Notes: generated from the sequence alone by a model not told the origin. A stretch of 64,000 nt of DNA from Gemmatimonadaceae bacterium (GCA_019637355.1 JAHBVT010000001.1:2077192-2141191); one strand, 5' to 3'; counted from the stretch's first letter, positions 34,862 through 43,911 are shown. Numbers and translations are program-made.

Positions 34862-36945
34862 CAGCGCCCCCAGGCCGCGAGCGGCGCGCGCTGCGGCGGC
34901 TCGGCGAGCAGGGCACGGCGCGCGGCGGTGAGTGCGGCGGTCACGTCCCCGCCCCGGCGCAGCGCGGTGGCAGCGGCGTCGAGGGCGAGCATCGCGGGGC
35001 GCTCCGCCTCCGGCAGGCCCACGCGCAGCAACAAGAGCGAGTCGGCCGCAGCGGCCGGGTCTCGCGCCACCAGCGACAGCGTGGCGTCGAAGCGCGCGAG
35101 TCGTGCCGCGCGCGCGGGGTCGGCCGCCGGGCGCGCACTGCGCGTGGTGGGGTTGCCTTCGTCCTTTCCGGCCAAGCGCACACGCGCCAGGTCCACGACC
35201 ACCGCCGGCGGGCGACCGCGCAGGTAGATGCGCTCGGCGGCGCGGGCGCGCTGCAGCGCGGCGATGGCGCGCTCCATCCACGGAATCGCGGCGGCGGGCC
35301 GGCCGGTCTCCAGCTCCGAGCCAGCGCGCCACATATAGTTGTACGCCTCGAGCAGCGGACGGTTGATCGCCACCACCGGCGACTCATCACCGTGATTGTC
35401 GAGGTTGCGCGTGGGGTCGGCGTTGGCGGCGCGCTCGGCGGCGGCGAGGATGTCGTCGGGATTGATCACCCCTTCCTCGCCGTGCGCGTGCCCGTCACCC
35501 GGGAAGTGCGCGTGCTCGCCTTCGTCCTCGCCGAGCCGTTCGAACACGGCGCGGCCCACGCGCTGGCGCAGCTTGGTCTGGTCGACGCCGATGCGACGCG
35601 ACTCGCGGGTGACGGCGTCTACGCCGAGGCGCGGTGCGCTGCGCACAAGCTCGCGCGTGCGCTCGAGCAACATCCGCTGCGAAAGCGCATCCTTCTCGGG
35701 CTCGCTGGGCGGCAGGGGATCTACGGCGACGGAGTCGTACTCGTCGGCGCGCGCGATGCGCAGGCTGCGCGTTTCGGAGGCGCCGCGGCCGGGGCCGGTC
35801 ACATCGTTACGGTCGGCGGCGATGGCGCGCAGGTGGACGAGGTCGCCGGGTCGCAGGCGCAGCGAGTCCAGGTTCAGCACGCCGCGCAGTTCGGCGCGCC
35901 GCACGCCGGCGTCGAAGCGGCGTTCTCCGACTCGCAGGGTACGGAACTCGTACAGCTCACCCTCTCCCGTACTGACGATGAGCTCGAAGGCGGCGCTGCC
36001 GAGCCCGTAGTCGTCGCTGGCCTCGGCCTCGAGCCGGAGCGTGCCGGTTGCGACGCGCATCACCGTGTCGCGTGCGGGTTGGTTGAGGCGGAGCGCCGGC
36101 GCTGAGTCGGCGAGCGGCTCGATGACCAGCACACGCTCGCGCGCACCGGCAACGAGACGAACTGCCTCTGCGGCTGCGGGGACGGGCAACACGATGCGCC
36201 AGCGGTCGCCGCCTGATGCCACGGCCGTGTACTCGCGACCCGCGGCCTGTGCGCGCACGTCGCGGCCGCGCCCTTCGACCGTGACGCGGCTGCCCGGGAG
36301 CGCTGCGACTGTGGCGGGGTCGTCGAGCGCGACTGTGGTGCCGCCGATGTACGCCGGCGGCTGGATGCGCACGACGATCGTTGCCAATGCATCGGCCCCG
36401 GCCCGCGCCGCGGCACCGGCGCGCTCAAGAGCATCACCGGGCGCCGGAGCCAGAACGCGGCCCACGGCGCCCGACGGCAGCAGTAGCAGGACGACCAGCG
36501 CGACCAGCAACGCCGCCGACGGACGCAGCAGCGCCGCGCGCAGGGCGCCCGTCACCTCGGACTCGAGCGGGGCGGCGGCGATCGCCGCGTCGAGGGCGGC
36601 TGCGTCAGTAGGAACAGCGTCAGTCGCGGTCACGCGCGTCACGAGCGCATAGCGCAGCGCGGGGATGCGTCGCTCGAACCACAGCGCGATGCCCTCGTCG
36701 CCGGCTGCGGCGATGAGACTCGCGCCACGACGCAGTTGCCAGGCCATCGCGAGCGCGCCGGCCAGCCAGGCCGCGGGCACGAACCGCGCGCGCCAAGCCA
36801 ACGGCAGGCCAACGAGCACATCCACCGCAAGCGCAAACAGCATCGCCGCGAGCGCCACGAGGATGCCTACGAGCACCGCCCTGGTGGCGATGCCGAGCAG
36901 CAGCACACGGCGCGCACGGCGCAGGCGTCGCACGACGGGACTCAC
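34861..36945 (-). CDS. DUF4175-like membrane protein of the MoxR operon
   Basis: About 694 residues. Two or three hydrophobic helices near 20-45, 55-75 and 150-170 come first, then a large periplasmic part with Ig-like strand repeats (TVEGRGRDVRA..., LRLEAEASDDYGLGSAAFE) and a helical C-terminal section (about 440-690) with repeated RA/LA heptads. The DDYGLGSA motif is typical of DUF4175. GTG 36945 overlaps the BatA-like stop by four bases. Likely a structural or sensing part of an envelope complex assembled with MoxR help. Confidence 0.82.
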   Translation of the reverse strand: MSPVVRRLRRARRVLLLGIATRAVLVGILVALAAMLFALAVDVLVGLPLAWRARFVPAAWLAGALAMAWQLRRGASLIAAAGDEGIALWFERRIPALRYALVTRVTATDAVPTDAAALDAAIAAAPLESEVTGALRAALLRPSAALLVALVVLLLLPSGAVGRVLAPAPGDALERAGAAARAGADALATIVVRIQPPAYIGGTTVALDDPATVAALPGSRVTVEGRGRDVRAQAAGREYTAVASGGDRWRIVLPVPAAAEAVRLVAGARERVLVIEPLADSAPALRLNQPARDTVMRVATGTLRLEAEASDDYGLGSAAFELIVSTGEGELYEFRTLRVGERRFDAGVRRAELRGVLNLDSLRLRPGDLVHLRAIAADRNDVTGPGRGASETRSLRIARADEYDSVAVDPLPPSEPEKDALSQRMLLERTRELVRSAPRLGVDAVTRESRRIGVDQTKLRQRVGRAVFERLGEDEGEHAHFPGDGHAHGEEGVINPDDILAAAERAANADPTRNLDNHGDESPVVAINRPLLEAYNYMWRAGSELETGRPAAAIPWMERAIAALQRARAAERIYLRGRPPAVVVDLARVRLAGKDEGNPTTRSARPAADPARAARLARFDATLSLVARDPAAAADSLLLLRVGLPEAERPAMLALDAAATALRRGGDVTAALTAARRALLAEPPQRAPLAAWGR

Positions 36946-38201
36946 GCGGCCTCCGAGGGCCGACGGCGCAGCCACTGCTCGGCGAGCAGGAGCAACAACG
37001 CAGCCGCGAGAAGCCACGGTGCCAGCTCCGAGTGCGCCTGCGCCTTGGCAATCGCGTCAGCGCTGGCCAGCGGCCCGCTGCCCGCGAATGACTCCAGTGC
37101 TGCGCTGTCGAGGGGCGGCTCGCGCCGTCCTCCGCAGCGTGTGACCAGCGCCTCCAGCACGCGGACGAACGGCGCACGCAGCGTAAGATCACCCGCTTCC
37201 GGCAACGCGACGCCCACCTCACGCACGCAACCGCCGCCCGCTGCGCGCTCCACCGCCGCCGGCGCTCCATCCCGCCAACGCGCGATGACGCGCCCTACCC
37301 CGACCGGCAAACGGCCGAGCGGCGCGACCAACGACGGCCCATCGCCCTCGAAGAACAAGACCCCGTCGGCAACGAGCGCAGAATCCGGCAGCGCCGCACG
37401 GGGCCACAGCAGCAGCACGCGGTCAGCACTCGCGGCCAGCCACGCCGAGTCCGCGGCAAGCGCAGCGCCACGCCGGATTCGCACTGCGTGCCCGCCTCTG
37501 GCCTGCAGCAGTGAGGGCAAGGTCGCGAGCAGTGGATCGCTGGCGTCTCTTGGCAGCACTTCGGGCGGCGACGCGCTCGCAGTGTCAACGGCGCCGGCGA
37601 CAGCCACGACATTCGCGCGGCCCGGCCACGCGGCGCGCAGCGCAGGCGTGGCCGCATCGTGCATCTCGCCGGAGAACAGACTCAGCACGCGCAGCGCGAC
37701 CGAGTCTGCACCGCGTGCGATGGCCGGCGCCACGTCAGTCGCCACCACGAGCATCGGTGAGAGCCGCGCGCCGCGCACGCCGGGCGCCTCGAGTGCCGCA
37801 AACTCCTCGCGAGACATCGCGCGAGCCGCAGTATCGAAGACTACCAGCGTGTCGTGCGAGCCGAGGCCGGCCAAGACGTCGGCGCGCAGTTGCTCCGCGT
37901 CCGCAAGCGCCGACGTCCACTCCACCGCCCACACCGTGCGCAACGCCGGCCCCTGGCCATCCCACACCGGCCGCGCGAAGCCAGCGCCGATGCACAGCAG
38001 CGCCGCCACGCGCAGCGCGAGCAGCAACAAGTCGGTCGGCCGCGACGTGCGCGCCACGGCCCGCGCCTCGCTCTCGGGCACGAAGCGCGCGGTCGGCAGC
38101 GGCCGCGCCGGAGGCCGACGCGTGCTCAGCAGGTGCAGCGCCACCGCGCCCACCGCCGCCAGCGCGCCAAGTGCTAGCATCCACGGCGCGAGGAAGCTCA
38201 T
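36942..38201 (-). CDS. BatA N-terminal domain membrane protein
   Basis: A 419-residue protein. The N-terminal helix pair (FLAPWMLALGALAAVGAVALHLL, then LLLLALRVAALLCIGAGFA) is the BatA domain. The middle is a von-Willebrand-A-like region without a clear MIDAS DxSxS. The C-terminal helix (WLLAAALLLLLAEQWL) anchors it again. ATGA overlap with the DUF58 gene. Known as aerotolerance-type genes in other phyla; the actual role is not established. Confidence 0.85.
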   Translation of the reverse strand: MSFLAPWMLALGALAAVGAVALHLLSTRRPPARPLPTARFVPESEARAVARTSRPTDLLLLALRVAALLCIGAGFARPVWDGQGPALRTVWAVEWTSALADAEQLRADVLAGLGSHDTLVVFDTAARAMSREEFAALEAPGVRGARLSPMLVVATDVAPAIARGADSVALRVLSLFSGEMHDAATPALRAAWPGRANVVAVAGAVDTASASPPEVLPRDASDPLLATLPSLLQARGGHAVRIRRGAALAADSAWLAASADRVLLLWPRAALPDSALVADGVLFFEGDGPSLVAPLGRLPVGVGRVIARWRDGAPAAVERAAGGGCVREVGVALPEAGDLTLRAPFVRVLEALVTRCGGRREPPLDSAALESFAGSGPLASADAIAKAQAHSELAPWLLAAALLLLLAEQWLRRRPSEAA

Positions 38202-39061
38202 CGCCGCGCCTCCGGTGGCCGCGCGATGCGGCGGATGGCCGTCTCGCTGGGTTCGTCGTCGCGCACCTCAAGGACTTGCACGCCGTCGGCGCGCATCGCG
38301 TGTGCCACCTGCGCGCGGAAGGCATCGAACTGCGCGCGGTACGCCGCGCGCGTGGCCGCCACCAGCGGGCGCTTGAGTTCGGGGTGCTCCGGATCGGTCG
38401 CCAGCATCGCGGCCTCGCCCGGCTCGAGCTCCGCGGCGGCCACCACGTGCACGAGGTAGGCCTCACCGCCGCGCACGACGTGCCGCGCCAGCGCGGCACG
38501 CAGCTCGTCGACGTCGCCAAGGCAGTCGGTGATCACCACGCAACGCCCCGTCGCCACCGCGACGTGCTCGGCCAGCGTCGGCGCGCCAGCCGGGCGGATC
38601 GCACCGAGCAGGCGCGCGACGTCACCAACGACACCGGCGCGCGTGCGCGGTTCAAGGCGTCGCACTCCCTCGCCCGCCACGACTGTGAGTCCCAGTGGAT
38701 CACCGCCCGCGTGCGTGACGGCGGCGAGCCCCACGGCGAGCCGCCGCGCCTGCGGCCATTTCCCCGCATCGCCCGTCGGGAAGTCCATCGACGCGCTGGC
38801 ATCCACGAGTAGCGTGGTTCCGAGCACCGCGTGGTCCGGCGCGAGGCGCACGAACGCGCGGTCGGAGCGTGCAAGCAACTTCCAATCGAGTCGGCGCGGG
38901 TCGTCGCCTTGGCGGTACGGCCGGTACTCGGCGAACTCCGGCGCCACACCGCGCGAGCGGGCTTGGTGCATTCCCGGGGCACCGTGCGGGACCGCACGAC
39001 GGGCGGGCCAGCGCACACCGCGCACGGCGTCGAGCAACGCGCCGTACGGGCCGACCGGCAT
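38198..39061 (-). CDS. DUF58 domain protein
   Basis: A 287-residue soluble protein with the DUF58 signature YRPYRQGDDPRRLDWKLLAR near 46-65 and a following vWA-like domain with DASASMDF near 87, the metal-ion site. Always encoded next to MoxR ATPases, which are thought to act on vWA partners. It starts two bases from the moxR stop and overlaps the BatA gene. Confidence 0.93.
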   Translation of the reverse strand: MPVGPYGALLDAVRGVRWPARRAVPHGAPGMHQARSRGVAPEFAEYRPYRQGDDPRRLDWKLLARSDRAFVRLAPDHAVLGTTLLVDASASMDFPTGDAGKWPQARRLAVGLAAVTHAGGDPLGLTVVAGEGVRRLEPRTRAGVVGDVARLLGAIRPAGAPTLAEHVAVATGRCVVITDCLGDVDELRAALARHVVRGGEAYLVHVVAAAELEPGEAAMLATDPEHPELKRPLVAATRAAYRAQFDAFRAQVAHAMRADGVQVLEVRDDEPSETAIRRIARPPEARR

Positions 39062-39063
39062 CG

Positions 39064-40059
39064 TCAGATTCCGGTGAGGCCGCGCGGCTCGGGGACGCGC
39101 TCGAGGAGGTCGTCCACGATCCGCTCGGCCGTGACCCCTTCCGCCTCGGCGGCGAAGTTCGGCAGCACGCGATGCCGCAGCACCGGGCGCGCCACGCGGC
39201 GGATGTCGTCCGGCGCGACGTTGTGGCGGCCTGCCAGCAGCGCCGCGGCCTTGGCGCCGAGGATCAGCGCTTGGCCGGCGCGCGGACCGGCGCCCCAGCG
39301 CACGTACTGTTCCACCAGCGGCGTCGCTTCCCCGCCCTGCGGGCGCGTGGCACGCGCGAGAGCGGCGGCGTAGCGCAGGGCCGCATCGGCGGCGGGCACC
39401 TCGCGCGTCATCCGCTGCAACTCACGCACCTGATGCGCGTCGAGAATCGGCTGCAGCGTCTCGCCACCCACGCCGGTGGTGGCGCGCAGGATGGCGACTT
39501 CTTCGTCCGCGCCCGGGTAGCCGATGCGGATGTCGAAGAGGAAGCGATCGAGCTGGGCCTCGGGCAACGGATACGTGCCTTCTTGTTCGATCGGGTTCTG
39601 CGTGGCGAGCACGAAGAACGGCTCCGGCAGGTCCATCGTCGCACCGGCGGCGGTGACGCGGTGCTCCTGCATCGCCTCCAGCAGCGCGGCCTGTGTGCGC
39701 GGCGGCGCGCGGTTGATCTCGTCCGCGAGCACGATGTTCGCGAAGACCGGCCCGCGCACGAAGCGGAAGGCGCGATGGCCGGTCTGCGTGTCTTCTTCCA
39801 TCACCTCGGTGCCGGTAATGTCGCTGGGCACAAGATCCGGCGTGAACTGGATGCGACGGAAGTCGAGCGACATCGCCTCGGCCACCGAGCGGATCATCAG
39901 CGTCTTGGCGAGGCCCGGTACGCCGACGAGCAGCGCGTGGCCGCCGGCCACCAAGGCCATCAGGATCTCGTCCAGCACCTCCTGCTGCCCGACGATGCGC
40001 CGCGCCACCTCGGCGCGGAGGCGCTGCGCGGCCGCCAGCAGCGCGTCGCGATCGGACAC
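39064..40059 (-). CDS. moxR: MoxR-family AAA+ ATPase
   Basis: A 331-residue chaperone-like ATPase. Walker A GVPGLAKT near 44, Walker B ADEINRAPPRTQ near 112, sensor 1 TQNP and the C-terminal lid are in place. MoxR proteins remodel vWA-domain partners such as the DUF58 and BatA products encoded next. The GTG at 40059 is the first start after the ubiquitin-like gene, 14 bases away. Cytoplasmic. Confidence 0.96.
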   Translation of the reverse strand: MSDRDALLAAAQRLRAEVARRIVGQQEVLDEILMALVAGGHALLVGVPGLAKTLMIRSVAEAMSLDFRRIQFTPDLVPSDITGTEVMEEDTQTGHRAFRFVRGPVFANIVLADEINRAPPRTQAALLEAMQEHRVTAAGATMDLPEPFFVLATQNPIEQEGTYPLPEAQLDRFLFDIRIGYPGADEEVAILRATTGVGGETLQPILDAHQVRELQRMTREVPAADAALRYAAALARATRPQGGEATPLVEQYVRWGAGPRAGQALILGAKAAALLAGRHNVAPDDIRRVARPVLRHRVLPNFAAEAEGVTAERIVDDLLERVPEPRGLTGI

Positions 40060-40073
40060 CGCCGGCGCCGCGC

Positions 40074-40397
40074 TCAGCGGACGGGCCGCCGGCGGCGGTA
40101 CGTCAGCAGGAAGGTCGAGCCGTCGCGCGCGCCCGCCACGGTGAGCGGCGCGGATTCATCGAGCACTTCAAACCCACGCAGCTTGATCACGAAGTCTTCC
40201 ACCGGATGATGCACCGGCAGGAAGGCATCGAGCGCCGCCTGCTTGAGTGCCCGCACCGAGGCGTCCGGCGCGCAGCGCACGGCGATGGTGTCCCAGAGCT
40301 CGGGCATCTGCACGCGCACGGTGATCGCCTCGGCCGAGTCGGCGCCCAGCGCCAGCGTGCCGGGGCGCGCGCGCAGGCGGTTGAGGACGGCGTTCAC
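40074..40397 (-). CDS. small beta-grasp, ubiquitin-like protein
   Basis: A 107-residue protein. Residues about 28-100 follow the ubiquitin order strand, strand (DTIAVRCAPDASV), helix (RALKQAALDAF), strand (EDFVIKLRGFEVLDE), loop, strand (GSTFLLTYRRRR). The resemblance is to EsaB/YukD and ThiS-like folds; this is a fold guess from pattern. The C-terminus is RRRRPVR, without a terminal GlyGly, so conjugation is unlikely. GTG 40397 overlaps the upstream stop by four bases and moxR follows after 14 bases, so it is tied to the MoxR complex. No E1, E2 or JAB gene is in the window. Confidence 0.7.
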   Translation of the reverse strand: MNAVLNRLRARPGTLALGADSAEAITVRVQMPELWDTIAVRCAPDASVRALKQAALDAFLPVHHPVEDFVIKLRGFEVLDESAPLTVAGARDGSTFLLTYRRRRPVR

Positions 40398-40702
40398 GCC
40401 ACCGCTCCCGCCGACTCACCAGCCGGCGGCAAAGTGGCCAGGAACTGCGCGACCTGCGCGTCGAACATATAGCTCGAGGCGCTCACGGACGTGCCGCCGG
40501 CTTCCTCGGTGGCGGCAATAACGATCTCCTCGCCACCCTGCCCACGCAGGCTCATCCAGTTGGGGCCCTGCTTCTCGAGGAAGGCGGCGTAGATGCCGCT
40601 GCGCAGGGCAAAGAACTCGCGGGCCTCGTGGAGGACCTCGGCGGCGGGCATTGCGGTGCGCTGCTGCTGCAGCGTACGACCGGACTGCTGATGGCGCGTC
40701 AC
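40394..40702 (-). CDS. small conserved-looking protein at the head of the MoxR operon
   Basis: A 102-residue cytoplasmic protein without known domain. Residues about 18-80 alternate helices and strands (EVLHEAREFFALRSGIYAAF, ..MSLRGQGGEEIVIAA.., ..SASSYMFDAQVAQFLATL). I prefer GTG 40702, which has GGAG 11 bases upstream; an ATG at 40654 would remove 16 residues. It is the first gene of the set and coupled to the ubiquitin-like gene by GTGA. Confidence 0.7.
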   Translation of the reverse strand: MTRHQQSGRTLQQQRTAMPAAEVLHEAREFFALRSGIYAAFLEKQGPNWMSLRGQGGEEIVIAATEEAGGTSVSASSYMFDAQVAQFLATLPPAGESAGAVA

Positions 40703-40746
40703 TTGGGGGAACTCTCCGTTATCGGGTGCCTGTACGACACCGAAAT

Positions 40747-41391
40747 CTATCCGTCGGTTGCGGCGCTGTCCTCTCTACGCGGCGTGGCGGCCGAGCGTTC
40801 GTCCTCAAGCGCCGCCTCAGCGAGGCGCAGGGAGCGGCGCAGGACGTCCAGTTCGTGCACCGCCGCCACGAGGTCCGCCACGGCCCGCAGGAGGGCCTTG
40901 GAGGGGCCTGGCTGCGTGCCGGGGGTGTCAAAGTAGAAGCTGGCCGCCCCCACCACGCCGTCGCGCCCCAGCACCGGCACGGCGACAATGGCGTGGAAGC
41001 CCAGCTCCCGCGCCACCTCCTGCCAGTCCTCGAGGGCAGGGTCTGCGAACACATCCGGCACCTCAATCAATCGGCGCTCGGCGGCAGCCTCGCCGGCCGG
41101 GCCAAAGCCCAGCCGCACCCGCATCTCCCCCAGCCAGGGCCGCCAGCGCTCCGGCCAGGCGTGCGCCGCCACGGCGCGCATCACCTCGGCAGCCCCATCC
41201 AGCAGGAAGAGCGCCCCCAGCGAGGCCCCCACGGCCGGGCAGGCCCGGTCCAGCGCGAACTGGTAGGCCTCGGCGGGGTCCTCGGCCTGCACCACCGCGT
41301 GGGCCAACTCGGCGACCACGCGCAGGGCCGGGTCGGCCGGTAGCGATGCGGCCGGCGGATCGGGCAACTGCCAGCGGCGGCGGCGGGACAT
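40747..41391 (-). CDS. GAF-domain protein
   Basis: A 214-residue cytoplasmic protein with one GAF domain over about 30-175 (LIEVPDVFADPALEDWQ.., ..GFHAIVAVPVLGRDGVVGAASFY). A leucine-rich helix with heptads follows at 180-205, so it may dimerise. GAF domains bind small ligands or sense redox; the ligand is unknown. I take ATG 41391 because the ORF before it runs into the IS30 end. The IS30 lies 33 bases upstream of the start and probably cut its original promoter. Confidence 0.85.
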   Translation of the reverse strand: MSRRRRWQLPDPPAASLPADPALRVVAELAHAVVQAEDPAEAYQFALDRACPAVGASLGALFLLDGAAEVMRAVAAHAWPERWRPWLGEMRVRLGFGPAGEAAAERRLIEVPDVFADPALEDWQEVARELGFHAIVAVPVLGRDGVVGAASFYFDTPGTQPGPSKALLRAVADLVAAVHELDVLRRSLRLAEAALEDERSAATPRREDSAATDG

Positions 41392-41424
41392 CACGGTCGA
41401 TGGTGGGACACAGGCGATCCCTGA

Positions 41425-41450
41425 TGAATTCAATCAATCAATGCAACAGC
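41425..41450 (+). repeat. IS30 left terminal inverted repeat
   Basis: Begins TGAATTCA and ends ATGCAACAGC. It matches the complement of 42622-42647 at 18 of 26 bases and overlaps the transposase stop. Confidence 0.75.
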
Positions 41451-42590
41451 GGCCTCGAAGACGGCCGCGGGGGTTCGGAACTGGAGCGTCTTGCGCGGGC
41501 GCCCGTTGAGCTGGTCGGCGACGCGATTCAGGTCGCGCTGCGTAACGTTGGCGAGGCTCACACCCGTGCGGAAGTACTGGCGGAGCAGTCCGTTCGTGTT
41601 CTCGTTGCTGCCGCGCTGCCACGGACTGGACGGATCGCAGAAGTAGACCTGCACGCCGGTGGCGATGGTGAAGCGCTTGTGGTGGGCGAGCTCGGTGCCG
41701 CGGTCCCACGTGAGCGAGCGCGTCACGTGCGCCGGGAGTCGGCGAATCTGGCGGATGAGGGCGGGCACGACGCTCGCCGGTTCCTTGCTCGCCACCTTGA
41801 TGAGGATGGTGAAGCGCGACGTGCGCTCGACGAGCGTCGCGATATGCGTGTTGCCGCCGCCCGCGAGCAAGTCGCCTTCCCAGTGGCCTGGCACGGCCCG
41901 GTCCTCCACCCCGGCGGGGCGCGCGCTGATGGGAATCGCGTCGGCGATGCGGCCGCGCCCCTGGCCTTTGCGTGTGGACGCGCGGGCGCGCCGGGTCCCG
42001 CGCCGCGTGCGCAGGTGCTTCATCAGTTCCTTCTTCAGGACCCCGCGCGCTTGGACGTACAGCGAGCGATAGATCGTCTCGTGTGACACGTGGAGCTCCG
42101 GCTCATCGGGGTACGTCGTGCGCAACCACCCGCTGCTCTGCTCGGGGGACCAGTTGAGCTTCAGCTTCGTGGCAATGAGATACCGGAGGCGCGGGCGTGA
42201 CGCCAGTCGGCAGGGTTTCGGCCGACGCGCCGATCTCCAGGCAACGTCATCGGCGCGCACGGCCCGATACTTCGTGCGGCCGCCGTGTCGCTTCACTTCA
42301 CGACTGATGGTCGAGGCCGCGCGGCCGAGCGTGCGCCCGATGGCGCGATACGAGTGCCCTGCGGCCAGTGCGCGGGAGATGGGTTCACGCTCCTCGAGCG
42401 AGATGGCCAACGCGGATCGCGCGCGCAGGCGCGGCGAGATGCCCCCCTGCAAGCGAATCACGCCGTGGAGCGCGCCGGGGGCCTTCGCGAGGGCACGGGC
42501 AATCTCGCGGACCGAGTCGCCGGCCCGGTAGCGCGCCCACAACTCTGCGCGCTGCTGCCACGTGTAGCCGTGCGGGCTTGGGATAAACAT
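41430..42590 (-). CDS. IS30-family DDE transposase
   Basis: A 386-residue transposase. The N-terminal helix-turn-helix (SYRAIGRTLGRAASTISREV) is typical for IS30. The catalytic Asp, Asp and Glu lie in GHWEGDLLAG, LTWDRGTELA and GSNENTNGLLRQYF. ATG 42590 fits the family; the frame extends upstream without motifs. The stop lies in the left terminal repeat. The gene appears intact and could be active. Confidence 0.95.
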   Translation of the reverse strand: MFIPSPHGYTWQQRAELWARYRAGDSVREIARALAKAPGALHGVIRLQGGISPRLRARSALAISLEEREPISRALAAGHSYRAIGRTLGRAASTISREVKRHGGRTKYRAVRADDVAWRSARRPKPCRLASRPRLRYLIATKLKLNWSPEQSSGWLRTTYPDEPELHVSHETIYRSLYVQARGVLKKELMKHLRTRRGTRRARASTRKGQGRGRIADAIPISARPAGVEDRAVPGHWEGDLLAGGGNTHIATLVERTSRFTILIKVASKEPASVVPALIRQIRRLPAHVTRSLTWDRGTELAHHKRFTIATGVQVYFCDPSSPWQRGSNENTNGLLRQYFRTGVSLANVTQRDLNRVADQLNGRPRKTLQFRTPAAVFEAAVALID

Positions 42591-42621
42591 CGCAACTACC
42601 TCCAAGGAGTGTACTACTGAA

Positions 42622-42647
42622 GGTGTTGCATCGACCAGCTGAATCCA
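42622..42647 (-). repeat. IS30 right terminal inverted repeat
   Basis: Read inward it begins TGGATTCA and ends ATGCAACACC. The in-frame GTG at 42623 for the neighbouring IS110 frame lies inside it, so the IS30 probably landed in the IS110 leader. Confidence 0.75.
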
Positions 42648-43911
42648 GTCCGCATAGAAGTTATGACTGGGCTGGCCCCCCGACCTCTCGTGGGTTAGCT
42701 CCTCGAGTGCGTCGAAGGTGCCAGAGCCACTGGCGACAGTACGTCGCCCTTCCTGCAACGGAGAACCAGCCCATATCATCGATACCTGCAGCAGCTGCCT
42801 CAACTATCTGGCTTGGATGGGATGTGCACAAGGCCTCGGTCACGTCGGCGGTGCTCCGCGACGGCGCGGCCCAGGCCGAGTGCGTGGACCGGCTCCCGAA
42901 CGCGCTGCCGAAGCTCGAGCGCTACGTCCGGCGCTGGCAACGCGAGGGGACGGTGCGCGTGGTCTACGAGGCGTCGTGCGCGGGCTTCGTGCTGCAGCGC
43001 GCGTGCGCCGCGTGGGGCGTCGCCTGCGACGTGATCGCGCCGTCGCTCATCCCGACGCGGCCGGGCGTGCAGCGGAAGCACGACCGGTATGACGCGGTGC
43101 AACTCGCGCGGCTGCATCGCGCGGGGGAGCTCACGCCGGTGCGCGTGCCGGCGGCCGCGGAGGAGCGCATCCGCGATGTGGTGCGCCTGCGGACGACGCT
43201 GCAGCGCGAGGTGATGCGGTCGCGGCACTACGTGCTGAAGTTCCTCACGCGGCGCGGCTGCGGGTACGGCGCGAAGCCGTGGACGCCGGCGCACCACGCG
43301 TGGCTGGCGACGCTGCTGCGGGAGACCGCGTCGCCGTTGGCGGCGGAGGATCGCGAGATCCTGCAGGAGCACCTCGCGCTGTTGTCATACAAGGAGGGGC
43401 GGCGCACCTCGCTGATCAGCGCGTGGCCGAGCTGGCGGCGACGCCGGCCTATGCGCCGCTCGTTGGCCGCCTCGGCTGCTTCCGGGGGATCGACACCTTG
43501 GCGGCGATGGTGCTCGCCACGGAACTCGGCGACTGGCGGCGCTTCGCGTCGCCGCGCGCGCTGATGAGCTACGTGGGGCTCGTGCCGCGCGAGCACTCGA
43601 GCGGGGAGCGCGAGCGCCGCGGCGCGCTGACCAAGGCGGGGAACGCGCACGTGCGGCACGTGCTGGTGCAGGCGGCGTGGAGCTATCGGCACCTGCCGCG
43701 CGTGGGCAAGCGGCACCAGCAGCGGCAGGCGGGCCAGCCGGCGGCGGTGATCGCGCACGCGTGGAAGGCGCAGCATCGCCTGTACAAGCGCTACCACCGG
43801 TTGCAGGACGGCCACGCGCGCCAGGTCGCGGCGGTGGCGGTGGCGCGGGAGTTGATCGGGTTCCTGTGGGCGGTGATGCGCGAGGAGGCGCCGCCGCACG
43901 CACAGGCGTAG
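42623..43911 (+). pseudogene. IS110-family recombinase, one frameshift
   Basis: The conserved protein starts near 42803 (WLGWDVHKAS, first Asp) and continues through VYEASCAGF and DRYDAVQLAR, the DEDD (RuvC-like) domain. Near 43405-43415 the frame moves by one base: upstream reads YKEGRRTSL, downstream continues ADQRVAELAATP and then the C-terminal domain with GIDTLAAMVLATELGDW, GLVPREHSSGERERRG (catalytic Ser) and AHVRHVLVQAAW. A single base is missing, so no full protein is made unless the shift is a sequence error. IS110 enzymes use a guide RNA to choose targets. No start codon except the GTG in the IS30 repeat is in frame. No CATG in the element. Confidence 0.9.
42648..42802 (+). other. 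IS110 5' non-coding region, possible bridge RNA site
   Basis: About 155 bases between the IS30 end and the conserved IS110 coding part. It can form hairpins, for example GCCAG (42720-42724) with CTGGC (42730-42734). In the IS110 group the bridge RNA is encoded upstream of the recombinase. Its 5' part may be lost to the IS30 insertion. This is a location argument only. Confidence 0.3.

Larger units (their letters stand above)
41425..42647 (-). mobile_element. IS30-family insertion sequence, apparently complete
   Basis: About 1.22 kb with one transposase gene and imperfect 26-base terminal inverted repeats at 41425-41450 and 42622-42647 (18 of 26 positions match, including the common TGCAACA). 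I found no clear target duplication. It contains no CATG, like the host backbone, which fits long residence. It sits directly beside the IS110 element. Confidence 0.88.

Noticed and set aside
40074-40702. Ubiquitin-type conjugation system
   Set aside because: No E1, E2, JAB or ligase gene is near, and the C-terminus is RRRRPVR without GlyGly; only the fold resemblance was kept.
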